From an uncultured Clostridia bacterium (GTDB lineage: Bacteria; Bacillota; Clostridia; Peptostreptococcales; Anaerovoracaceae): a stretch of DNA of 5,252 bases. This document shows, one piece after another, positions 1 to 5,252 of this stretch. How positions within the stretch are numbered: position 1 is the stretch's first letter; every line of letters begins with the position of its first letter. The position numbers and the translations under genes were made by a program. The stretch covers positions 1-5,252 of the forward strand of contig CALBZG010000011.1 of NCBI GenBank assembly GCA_937889655.1, in the 5' to 3' direction. The notes below the pieces were generated by a model, which saw only the letters and a list, made by a program, of their open reading frames with translations, made no database searches and was not told where the DNA came from.

Positions 1-557
1 TTCAAAACGAACTTAAAGAGTTGAAATTCAATAATTCTCTTCTTTCAGTCCATTTTTCTGAAAAATCCAGAGAATATTCCGCTAACGGAACGGATATCAT
101 AGAATTTTTAATAAGTACCAATAAGGGGGAGCCTCTTAAACCTCTATCCAAAATTGCATCGGGAGGTGAATTGTCCAGAATCATGCTGGCTTTTAAAAAA
201 ATCATCGCAGACTATGACAATATAGGAACCTTGATATTTGATGAAATCGACTCAGGGATATCCGGGATCGCAGCCTCAACGGTAGGGAAAAAGCTAAAAC
301 AGATATCCCGGCATCACCAGGTCATATGCATCACTCATCTTCCGCAAATAGCAGCTTGCGGAGATCATAACTTCAAAATAGAAAAGGTCGAAGATGACAC
401 CAACACCTATACAACGGTCGTGCCGTTGAAGCCAGACTTAAGAGTTCACGAAATCGCAAGGCTTATCGGCGGCGACAATGTGACAGATACGACTCTTAAG
501 AGTGCGGAGGAACTTATTTCTGCATCTTCCCGAGAAAAAATAAATGCCATGGTTTAA
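1..557 (+). CDS. recN: DNA repair protein RecN, C-terminal part (5' end outside window)
   Basis: RecN is an SMC-like ATPase that acts early in double-strand break repair in the cytoplasm, on the nucleoid. About 184 codons are visible; the family is usually about 550-570 residues, so this is the C-terminal ATPase half. The frame is open to the left edge (first full codon at base 3), and the TTG at 21 is internal, not a start. Visible motifs are the ABC signature ASGGELSR (156-179), Walker B TLIFDEIDSGISG (from about 228) with its D-E pair, and the H-loop region ICITHLPQIAA, all typical of RecN. The Walker A and coiled-coil arms must lie upstream. The reading frame ends ...NAMV-TAA, and these last codons form one arm of the terminator hairpin. 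It converges on the ispH-rpsA gene, with only 26 bases between the two stop codons. Identification is near certain. Confidence 0.96.
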   Translation, partial: QNELKELKFNNSLLSVHFSEKSREYSANGTDIIEFLISTNKGEPLKPLSKIASGGELSRIMLAFKKIIADYDNIGTLIFDEIDSGISGIAASTVGKKLKQISRHHQVICITHLPQIAACGDHNFKIEKVEDDTNTYTTVVPLKPDLRVHEIARLIGGDNVTDTTLKSAEELISASSREKINAMV

Positions 558-573
558 AAACTCCATGGCATTT
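542..573. terminator. Bidirectional rho-independent terminator between recN and ispH-rpsA
   Basis: AAATGCCATGG (542-552) pairs perfectly with CCATGGCATTT (563-573) around a 10-base loop (553-562) that contains the recN stop codon. On the plus strand the stem runs into TTTTTCTTG (571-579). On the minus strand it runs into ATTTTTTCTCG (541-531). Both strands therefore have a stem followed by a T tract, as expected for a shared terminator between convergent genes. The plus-strand T tract is short and its first three bases can pair in the stem, so plus-strand termination may be the weaker of the two. The left arm lies inside recN coding sequence. Confidence 0.88.
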
Positions 574-583
574 TTCTTGATAA

Positions 584-2680
584 TTAATCTTCCTTCTTAT
601 CAGCTATATCTTCTTTGACCTCTTCAATAGCTTCTTTGACATCATCCATCGCTTCTTCCGCGACTTCTTTGATTTTTTCGATGATTCCTGAAGCGGCCTC
701 TTTGATTTCGTCGAATTTTTCTGCAGCTGATTCCTTGATTTCTTCTAGTTTGCTGTCGAAGATCGGCGGTTCCAAAGTTTCTTTTATACTTAAACTGATC
801 CGTTTCTTGTCTTTATCAATTTCAAGTATTTTAGCTGTCACTTCCTGTCCGAGAGTTAATTCACTTGAGAGATCAGTAACTCTTTTATGGGCAACTTCAG
901 AAATATGAACAAGTCCGTCAAGACCTGGTTCCAATTCTACGAAAGCGCCATATTCTTTTATCTGTACAACTTTTCCAGACAAAACTTGTCCAACCTGGTA
1001 CTTCTCATCGATTACTGACCATGGTTCCGGTTGTGTCTGTTTCAATCCCAATGAGATCTTGCCTCTTTCGGAATTCATCGAAAGCACCTTTACCTTGACT
1101 TTCTGCCCGATTTCAAGAACTTCCTGAGGATGCTTCAATTTGCCCCAGCTAATTTCAGAAATATGGAGAAGACCGTCGATCCCTCCTATATCAATGAATG
1201 CACCGTAATCTGTGAATCTCATTACAGTACCCTCGATGACATCTCCAACACTTAGCTTATCCCAGACTTCAGCCATTTTCTTCTGTCTCTCTTCAGCAAG
1301 ATAAGCTTTATGGGAAAATACAGCTTTACCTTTATATTTGTCAACTCTACTGATTTTGACAGGCATTACCTGGCCAAGAAATTCATCTGCGTTCTCGACA
1401 AATTTATCAGAAAGCTGAGATAATGGTATAAATCCTGCAACTTCTTTGTAGCTGGCAATAACACCGCCATTAACTACTCTGACAACCTTGACATTAATTG
1501 TTGATTTATTATCAAGAGCTTCACCGATTTCTTCCCAATTTTCATTGACTTCCAGCTTCTTTTTGGAAAGCATGATCGTCCCATCGCTATCGTCTGTCTT
1601 TACAACTTTGGCTTGTATCGGATCTCCCACTTTAAATACATCAGTTATTTTCTGATCGCTTTCCAGCGTAAGTTCGTCTTTAGGAATCACGCCGTCCTTT
1701 TTGCAGCCAAGGTTAACTATGATTTCCTTGTCTGTTACTTGATGAATAGTACCTTCTACGATTTCGCCCAGTCGTGGTAATCTTAAGGATTTTTCAATTG
1801 CCTCAAGATAATCTTCCATCTCATTTCTTTCAGTGATAACTTCACTCATGCTAGAAATAACCTCCTCACTATCTGACACAGGTGTCGATGCACCTGCCGC
1901 AATGCCAATTCTACTATACTTTGACAGGTTTTTCAACGATAATTCATTAATATTTTCAATGAAAATGGTATTATTGCAGTATTTTTGTGAAATATCGAAC
2001 AATTTCCTTGAATTTGAACTATTACGTCCGCCTATTATAACCATGAAATCCGCTATTTGAGCCAGAACGGATGTTGCATTCTGTCTTTCTGAAGTGGCAT
2101 TGCATATCGTATTTTGAATCCTGACGAATTCGTTGTTCTCTCTGATTACGGAACAGATTTTATCAAATAGTTCCTTTGTTATCGTGGTTTGCGCAACGAT
2201 AATAATATCCTCACCCCTGATCGAATAAGCGTCCTCTAAAGTTTCCACAACGGTAACATTCTGTTCATTGCTGCACCAGCCAACAATCCCGGTTACTTCA
2301 GGATGATTCCTGTTCCCTACCACTACAACTGTTTGTCCGACCTCAGATGCATTTTTGACCAATTCATGTATCTTTTTTACAAAAGGACAGGTTGCATCAA
2401 TTATATCCACGCCAAAATCTGCTGCCTTCTTAAAAAAGTCGGCCGGTGCACCGTGAGATCTAACGATAATAATATCCCCAGGACTACATTCCTCCAGAGA
2501 TTCGATGATGTGAAGGCCCTTTTCTTTCAAACGATCAGTAACACCCTTGTTATGTATCAGCTGTCCTAACGTATAGATTCTTTTATCCGGATTCTCTGAA
2601 ATTACTTTTTCAGTAAGTTCCAATGCAGATTTGACTCCAAAGCAAAATCCCGAGGGATCAGCCTTTATTATTTTTGTCAT
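584..2680 (-). CDS. ispH-rpsA: Fusion of 4-hydroxy-3-methylbut-2-enyl diphosphate reductase (IspH/LytB) and 30S ribosomal protein S1
   Basis: A 698-residue fusion, known from clostridia. Residues 1 to about 285 are IspH, the [4Fe-4S] enzyme that converts HMBPP to IPP and DMAPP in the last step of the MEP pathway. All the cluster and active-site residues known from E. coli IspH have visible counterparts: cysteines C13 (GFCFGV), C98 (DATCPF) and C193 (TICNAT); H43, H76, H126 and E128 (NHPEVTG); T165; S221-S222-N223; S265 (GASTP). Four S1 RNA-binding domains follow, at about 303-374, 390-458, 477-547 and 562-633. Domains 3 and 4 are canonical (YGAF...GL.HISE), while 1 and 2 are degenerate. Residues 638-698 form a charged helical tail of 11-residue repeats. 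The start is fixed by the conserved IspH N-terminus. GGAAGGG (2694-2700) is the only ribosome-binding-like sequence, 13 bases from the ATG, and the gene overlaps the end of rarA by 23 bases, so coupled translation is likely. No stop or frameshift separates the two halves. Confidence 0.96.
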   Translation of the reverse strand: MTKIIKADPSGFCFGVKSALELTEKVISENPDKRIYTLGQLIHNKGVTDRLKEKGLHIIESLEECSPGDIIIVRSHGAPADFFKKAADFGVDIIDATCPFVKKIHELVKNASEVGQTVVVVGNRNHPEVTGIVGWCSNEQNVTVVETLEDAYSIRGEDIIIVAQTTITKELFDKICSVIRENNEFVRIQNTICNATSERQNATSVLAQIADFMVIIGGRNSSNSRKLFDISQKYCNNTIFIENINELSLKNLSKYSRIGIAAGASTPVSDSEEVISSMSEVITERNEMEDYLEAIEKSLRLPRLGEIVEGTIHQVTDKEIIVNLGCKKDGVIPKDELTLESDQKITDVFKVGDPIQAKVVKTDDSDGTIMLSKKKLEVNENWEEIGEALDNKSTINVKVVRVVNGGVIASYKEVAGFIPLSQLSDKFVENADEFLGQVMPVKISRVDKYKGKAVFSHKAYLAEERQKKMAEVWDKLSVGDVIEGTVMRFTDYGAFIDIGGIDGLLHISEISWGKLKHPQEVLEIGQKVKVKVLSMNSERGKISLGLKQTQPEPWSVIDEKYQVGQVLSGKVVQIKEYGAFVELEPGLDGLVHISEVAHKRVTDLSSELTLGQEVTAKILEIDKDKKRISLSIKETLEPPIFDSKLEEIKESAAEKFDEIKEAASGIIEKIKEVAEEAMDDVKEAIEEVKEDIADKKED
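587..751 (-). repeat. Five tandem 11-residue repeats coding the C-terminal tail of S1
   Basis: Residues 644-698 of the fusion protein divide without gaps into five 11-residue units: KLEEIKESAAE, KFDEIKEAASG, IIEKIKEVAEE, AMDDVKEAIEE and a more divergent VKEDIADKKED that ends at the C-terminus. The shared pattern is hydrophobic at positions 2 and 5 (not in the last unit's position 2), acidic at 3 and 4, K-E at 6-7 and a small residue near 9. An 11-residue period with this charge pattern suggests a long amphipathic helix or right-handed coiled coil. The repeat is visible in the protein; its function is not known from the sequence. Confidence 0.8.
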
Positions 2681-3950
2681 ATATTGTATTCAACCCTTCC
2701 AAGAATTTTTTAAATTGTGCTTCTGAACCGTTTTCAGTAGGTTCGTAGTACTTCACGCCCTCATTATATAGGCTGTCCGGTAGATATTGCTGTTTTACAT
2801 ATCCTCCGAAACTATGTGGATATTGATATCCTTTCCCTAACCCTCTGTCAGCTGCTCCTTTATAATGATTGTCTGCAATATGAGCCGGCACATCATCAAT
2901 TTTTTTATGGCTTAGATCGCTTCTTGCCTTCCAGATGGCTTCAGCTGATGAATTCGATTTCGGGCATGACGCCATTAAAATGACCGCTTGACTAAGATTT
3001 ATCTGAGCCTCGGGCAAGCCTACCATAAGCGACGCCTGTACACACGCTGTAACGATTGATATAGCGCTTGGATATGCCATTCCTATGTCTTCGGAGGCGA
3101 TCACCATCAAGCGGCGCCCAACCATCAGGATATCAGCCCCCCCTTCAAGCAGCCGGGCTAAATAGTGGGCAGAAGCGTCAGGATCAGATCCTCTGATGGA
3201 TTTTTGAAGAGCGCTGAGGAGGTTATATTTATCTTCACTTTTATCATAAAATGTGGTTTGCCGCTGCATAGCTTCTCCCACCAGCTCCATTGTAATCTTC
3301 TCTCCCGGATCAATGTTGTCTGCTAAGAATCCAAGAGTATCAAGGGCTACTCTCGCGTCCCCGGCGCTCATATCAGCTAATGCCCATAAAGCTTGTTCAT
3401 CATAGCTGATGCTTAATCCGCCCAAGCCCTTATCATTATCGGAAATGGCACGTTTCAATATCGATAAAATGTCTTTCGTTGATAGTCTTTTGAATTCATA
3501 AATATTTCTAACCCGGCTGATAATAGCATTATTAACAGCAAAATACGGATTTTCTGTCGTCGATCCAATGAACTTGATGCTGCCATCCTCCAGGGCTTTT
3601 AAAAGGCTGTCTTGTTGCAGTTTATTCCACCTATGAAATTCATCGATGTAAATGTAGGTCGTTTCTTTTTGCAGCCCAAAAAATTTGATTTTTGATTTAT
3701 CTAAAATCTCTTTCAATTCTTTTATGCCTGTTGTAGAGGCATTTAGTTCGTAAAAATCCGCATCCATTTCTCTAGCTATCAGTCTGGCCAAGGTGGTTTT
3801 TCCTGTTCCGGATGGCCCATAAAAAATAGCCGATTCAAAGGTCTTTTTTTTGATCGAATTATACAGCAGCGAGCCTTTATACATGAAATGTTCCTGGCCT
3901 ACTACATCTTCCAGTTTTTCAGGCCGCATTTTTGTTGAAAGTGGAATCAT
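2658..3950 (-). CDS. rarA: Replication-associated recombination protein A (AAA+ ATPase RarA/MgsA)
   Basis: RarA is a clamp-loader-like AAA+ ATPase, usually tetrameric, that acts at stalled replication forks and single-strand/duplex junctions. This copy has 430 residues, the normal family length (E. coli 447, B. subtilis about 421). In order: an N-terminal MIPLSTKMRP..LEDVVGQEH segment typical of the family; Walker A GPSGTGKT (45-52); Walker B YIYIDEFH (99-106; D103, E104), where the family usually has DEIH; sensor 1 GSTTENP (119-125); a probable arginine finger R136 in IISRVRN; sensor 2 GDAR (197-200). The C-terminal domain contains ARLLEGGAD, ASEDIGMAYP and the near-terminal PHSFGGYVKQQYLP. 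The ATG at 3950 is preceded by AGGAG (3957-3961) with a 6-base gap, and matches the family N-terminus. It is the first gene of a transcription unit with ispH-rpsA, whose start lies inside its last codons. Confidence 0.95.
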   Translation of the reverse strand: MIPLSTKMRPEKLEDVVGQEHFMYKGSLLYNSIKKKTFESAIFYGPSGTGKTTLARLIAREMDADFYELNASTTGIKELKEILDKSKIKFFGLQKETTYIYIDEFHRWNKLQQDSLLKALEDGSIKFIGSTTENPYFAVNNAIISRVRNIYEFKRLSTKDILSILKRAISDNDKGLGGLSISYDEQALWALADMSAGDARVALDTLGFLADNIDPGEKITMELVGEAMQRQTTFYDKSEDKYNLLSALQKSIRGSDPDASAHYLARLLEGGADILMVGRRLMVIASEDIGMAYPSAISIVTACVQASLMVGLPEAQINLSQAVILMASCPKSNSSAEAIWKARSDLSHKKIDDVPAHIADNHYKGAADRGLGKGYQYPHSFGGYVKQQYLPDSLYNEGVKYYEPTENGSEAQFKKFLEGLNTIYDKNNKG

Positions 3951-3956
3951 TGATTT

Positions 3957-3961
3957 CTCCT
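3957..3961 (-). promoter_or_regulatory. Ribosome binding site of rarA
   Basis: AGGAG on the minus strand, six bases before the ATG at 3950. This is a near-ideal clostridial Shine-Dalgarno sequence and supports the first methionine as the start rather than M8. Confidence 0.8.
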
Positions 3962-3991
3962 GATTTAGTAATGATTATATAGTTTTTCAAT

Positions 3992-4020
3992 ATTATAACA
4001 TGAATCATCATATATAAAAA
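3992..4020 (-). promoter_or_regulatory. Extended -10 promoter for rarA-ispH-rpsA
   Basis: The minus strand reads TGT-TATAAT (4000 to 3992), a perfect -10 hexamer with a TGn extension. The -35 position at 17 bp spacing is only TTTTTA (4020-4015), a poor match, as is common for extended -10 promoters of the vegetative sigma factor. Transcription would start near 3985 and give a leader of about 35 bases before the rarA ATG, too short for a riboswitch. It lies in the only non-coding gap upstream of rarA. Confidence 0.6.
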
Positions 4021-4052
4021 CTCCTGACAATCGATCATCTGATCATGATAAA

Positions 4053-4616
4053 TTAACGTATACCACAGATATGCGCATCTCTTTTCAGTTCGGATATTTT
4101 TAAAGACAAATCCTCCAGTGTCTTGCTATTTTCATCAATATAATTTGTTAATTTCTCAAAGTAAACATTTATGTCTCGGTTTTCATAAGCATCATTGATA
4201 CGAACGACTAATCCGCGAAAAGATTTTAACCAATAAGAAGGTTCTTTTGAAGGCTTGTAAAAAAATTTGATGAGATTGTTTGTAGGTTCGATGTAAATGT
4301 GGTCCGGGTCCAGACAGATGTTCCCGATATCTACAAGATACTCTTCTGACTTCATCAAAGCATGCAAAACCATTTCCAAAAAATCCATAGCATTATTAAA
4401 ACTTAGCACTTTATATTCCGAAAGAACCTCAAGACCTTCAATGCAATAATTCACAACATCACTACCATGTATATTTATAAATTCCATCTTGACGAAATTT
4501 CGAACTTCACCACTTGCAAGTACTTTTTTCTGATACTCCGATAATATTCCTTTTTCATAGCTGACAACTAGTCTTCCGGCATTATAATTTCTTACAACTT
4601 TCACTTCAGATTTCAA
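4053..4616 (-). CDS. DUF6382-like protein without an FHA domain
   Basis: A soluble protein of 187 residues with no signal peptide or membrane segment. It resembles DUF6382, a domain I know mainly as the N-terminal part of FHA-domain proteins in Firmicutes, often near Tad/Flp-pilus genes. The best landmarks are LDPDHIYIEP (102-111) followed by IKFFYKP (116-122), matching the usual 'DP..IY.dp......f.Y.P' pattern, a helical stretch before it (about 75-95), and a terminal helix TLEDLSLKISELKRD. No FHA domain follows; the frame ends at 4053 and only 102 non-coding bases separate it from rarA. I place the start at TTG 4616: AGGAGG (4626-4631) lies 9 bases upstream and the TTG overlaps the preceding stop as TTGA. 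An ATG at 4637 would add seven residues (MWRRFKS) but has no ribosome binding site and would use the Shine-Dalgarno itself as coding sequence. Molecular function unknown; the domain call is from memory of the family. Confidence 0.62.
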   Translation of the reverse strand: MKSEVKVVRNYNAGRLVVSYEKGILSEYQKKVLASGEVRNFVKMEFINIHGSDVVNYCIEGLEVLSEYKVLSFNNAMDFLEMVLHALMKSEEYLVDIGNICLDPDHIYIEPTNNLIKFFYKPSKEPSYWLKSFRGLVVRINDAYENRDINVYFEKLTNYIDENSKTLEDLSLKISELKRDAHICGIR

Positions 4617-5252
4617 TGATTTGAACCTCCTCCACATGTTTTACATGCCGTATATCCTTTGCTCTTCGCAGTCTCAATGTCCATGGATACGACGTAACGG
4701 TCCACAGTAAAGCAACTGCCGTTATGATAAATGCCTCCTTTTTCATTAAAGATATAGACAATGCTTCCATAAGGGGATTTTTCGTGGTTGCAGTGACTGC
4801 AAGATTTATATTGATTCGTGATTGCTTTTGTCAAAACAACCTGACGCGGATAAACCTTAATATATCTGCAGTTTTCCCCATGATACTTTTCACCTGCTTT
4901 CGGGAAAACCCATACGGTCACTGATTCATTCTCTTTTTCCATCAATTCATAATCAAAGGAATCCTGATCATAATCAGCTCCAATAAAACCTCTGAATATC
5001 AACTCTTTATCATGGATTTTGCTGGTAAATAAATGAATAGGCAAATTTACATCGTATGTATAAGCTAGATTGTAAGTAATAATACCACTTATACTGTCTT
5101 TTTCAATCAAATATTGATAATCTGTTATACAGCACTCTGTTCCGTGCTTAACTTCAGAATTAAATCGTTCTTTCAAATGGATCCCAAGGATAACACTTGT
5201 TTTCAATCCGGAGGCATAGTTCATATTGTCATAGGCTCTTGTAGATATGTAT
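4613..5252 (-). CDS. Probable TadE-like surface/pilus-locus protein, C-terminal part (5' end outside window)
   Basis: The frame is open to the right edge. The first ATG (5224) has no convincing ribosome binding site and is preceded in frame by nine coding-compatible codons (YISTRAYDN), so the true start is probably outside. Numbered from that ATG, 203 residues are seen. Residues about 45-90 (ITYNLAYTYDVNLPIHLF ... IFRGFIGAD) recall the conserved C-terminal half of clostridial TadE-type pseudopilins, where a 'Y.v..P..lf ... r...raf.G' pattern precedes a YH..C module. Two copies of that module follow: Y114-H115-x3-C119 ... A134-x4-Y139-x2-C142-x2-C145, and Y166-H167-x3-C171 ... A186-x4-Y191-x2-C194-x2-C197. 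If TadE-like, an N-terminal membrane anchor lies upstream and this part is extracytoplasmic. The stop overlaps the start of the DUF6382-like gene by four bases, so the two are translated together. The family call is inference; the modules are direct observation. Confidence 0.5.
   Translation of the reverse strand, partial: YISTRAYDNMNYASGLKTSVILGIHLKERFNSEVKHGTECCITDYQYLIEKDSISGIITYNLAYTYDVNLPIHLFTSKIHDKELIFRGFIGADYDQDSFDYELMEKENESVTVWVFPKAGEKYHGENCRYIKVYPRQVVLTKAITNQYKSCSHCNHEKSPYGSIVYIFNEKGGIYHNGSCFTVDRYVVSMDIETAKSKGYTACKTCGGGSNH
4626..4631 (-). promoter_or_regulatory. Shine-Dalgarno that sets the TTG start of the DUF6382-like gene
   Basis: AGGAGG on the minus strand, inside the Gly-Gly-Gly codons near the end of the upstream gene and 9 bases before TTG 4616. 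It is downstream of the ATG at 4637, so it cannot serve that codon. It makes the TTG the better start. Confidence 0.7.
4634..4921 (-). repeat. Two tandem 52-residue-period His/Cys modules within the TadE-like gene
   Basis: Module 1 occupies 4790-4921 and module 2 occupies 4634-4765. Both fit Y-H-x3-C-x14-A-x4-Y-x2-C-x2-C exactly, with a period of 52 residues (156 bases) between equivalent positions, and each begins with a short beta-type V-x-V/Y-hydrophobic-F strand. Outside the motif residues the copies are divergent, so this is an old duplication. H, C, C, C in each copy could form a metal site. Confidence 0.75.

Larger units (their letters stand above)
3951..4052. other. Intergenic region between the DUF6382-like gene and rarA
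   Basis: These 102 AT-rich bases hold the rarA promoter and ribosome binding site at one end. The rest (about 4021-4052) contains overlapping short palindromes: ATCGAT (4030-4035), TGATCA (4040-4045) and ATCATGAT (4042-4049). I find no stem followed by a T tract good enough to call a terminator for the upstream gene, so read-through into rarA is possible. Confidence 0.5.

Noticed and set aside
2..205. Minus-strand open frame at the left edge
   Set aside because: Antisense to recN, whose signature motif lies in the same bases.
615..908. Plus-strand open frame of 97 codons rich in Ser, Ala and Ile
   Set aside because: It is the antisense of the repetitive Lys/Glu tail and fourth S1 domain of ispH-rpsA; its S/I/A repetition mirrors the hendecad codons. 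No ribosome binding site or family resemblance.
1833..2569. Plus-strand open frames at 1833-2060 and 2303-2569
   Set aside because: Both lie antisense to the well-conserved IspH domain and show no motifs of their own.
2763..2768. TATAAT on the minus strand within the 3' end of rarA, a possible internal ispH-rpsA promoter
   Set aside because: No -35-like hexamer at 16-18 bp and no TGn extension; the bases are explained by Tyr-Asn codons. Kept only as a question for transcript mapping.
3974..3979. Second TATAAT on the minus strand near the rarA start
   Set aside because: No TGn extension and no acceptable -35; the element at 3992-4000 is better placed and better matched.
4029..4049. Possible terminator after the DUF6382-like gene
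   Set aside because: The best stem is GATC/GATC, four base pairs, not next to a T tract. The TTTTT run on the minus strand at 4020-4016 has no stem immediately before it.
4724..4924. Plus-strand open frame of 66 codons
   Set aside because: Antisense to the duplicated His/Cys region of the TadE-like gene, whose motif spacing shows the minus strand is the coding one.
5222..5224. ATG at 5224 as the true start of the TadE-like gene
   Set aside because: No good Shine-Dalgarno before it and the frame stays open to the window edge, so the gene is better treated as 5'-partial.

Overview
The window looks like chromosomal DNA from an anaerobic, moderately AT-rich Firmicute of class Clostridia. The strongest indication is a single reading frame that joins the isoprenoid enzyme IspH to ribosomal protein S1, an arrangement established for clostridia. 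The RecN and RarA sequences and the AGGAGG-type ribosome binding sites agree with this. I cannot name a genus.

Layout from left to right: (1) 1-557, plus strand, the C-terminal third of recN, cut by the left window edge. (2) 542-573, a perfect 11-bp hairpin with T-rich flanks on both sides, acting as a shared terminator for convergent genes and built partly from the last codons of recN. (3) 584-2680, minus strand, the IspH-S1 fusion, ending in a charged helical tail of five 11-residue repeats. (4) 2658-3950, minus strand, rarA (mgsA), whose 3' end overlaps the ispH-rpsA start by 23 bases. (5) 3951-4052, a short intergenic region with a good extended -10 promoter for rarA-ispH-rpsA. (6) 4053-4616, minus strand, a protein resembling the DUF6382 domain, probably starting at a TTG in a TTGA stop/start overlap. 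(7) 4613-5252, minus strand, the C-terminal part of a probable TadE-like surface or pilus-locus protein, open at the right edge, carrying two copies of a His/Cys module with identical spacing.

Two minus-strand transcription units are therefore visible. The downstream one combines replication-fork maintenance (RarA), the last step of the MEP isoprenoid pathway (IspH) and translation (S1), and it converges on recN. The upstream one is the 3' end of what I infer to be a Tad/Flp-pilus-type accessory locus. That inference rests on remembered similarity of the two proteins and needs the sequence beyond the right edge to confirm.

The housekeeping genes are ordinary. The least described material is the upstream pair: a duplicated YH-x3-C ... 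Y-x2-C-x2-C module, and a DUF6382-like protein without the FHA domain I would expect. The hendecad tail of S1 is also worth a second look. I see no mobile element, CRISPR array, tRNA or rRNA.
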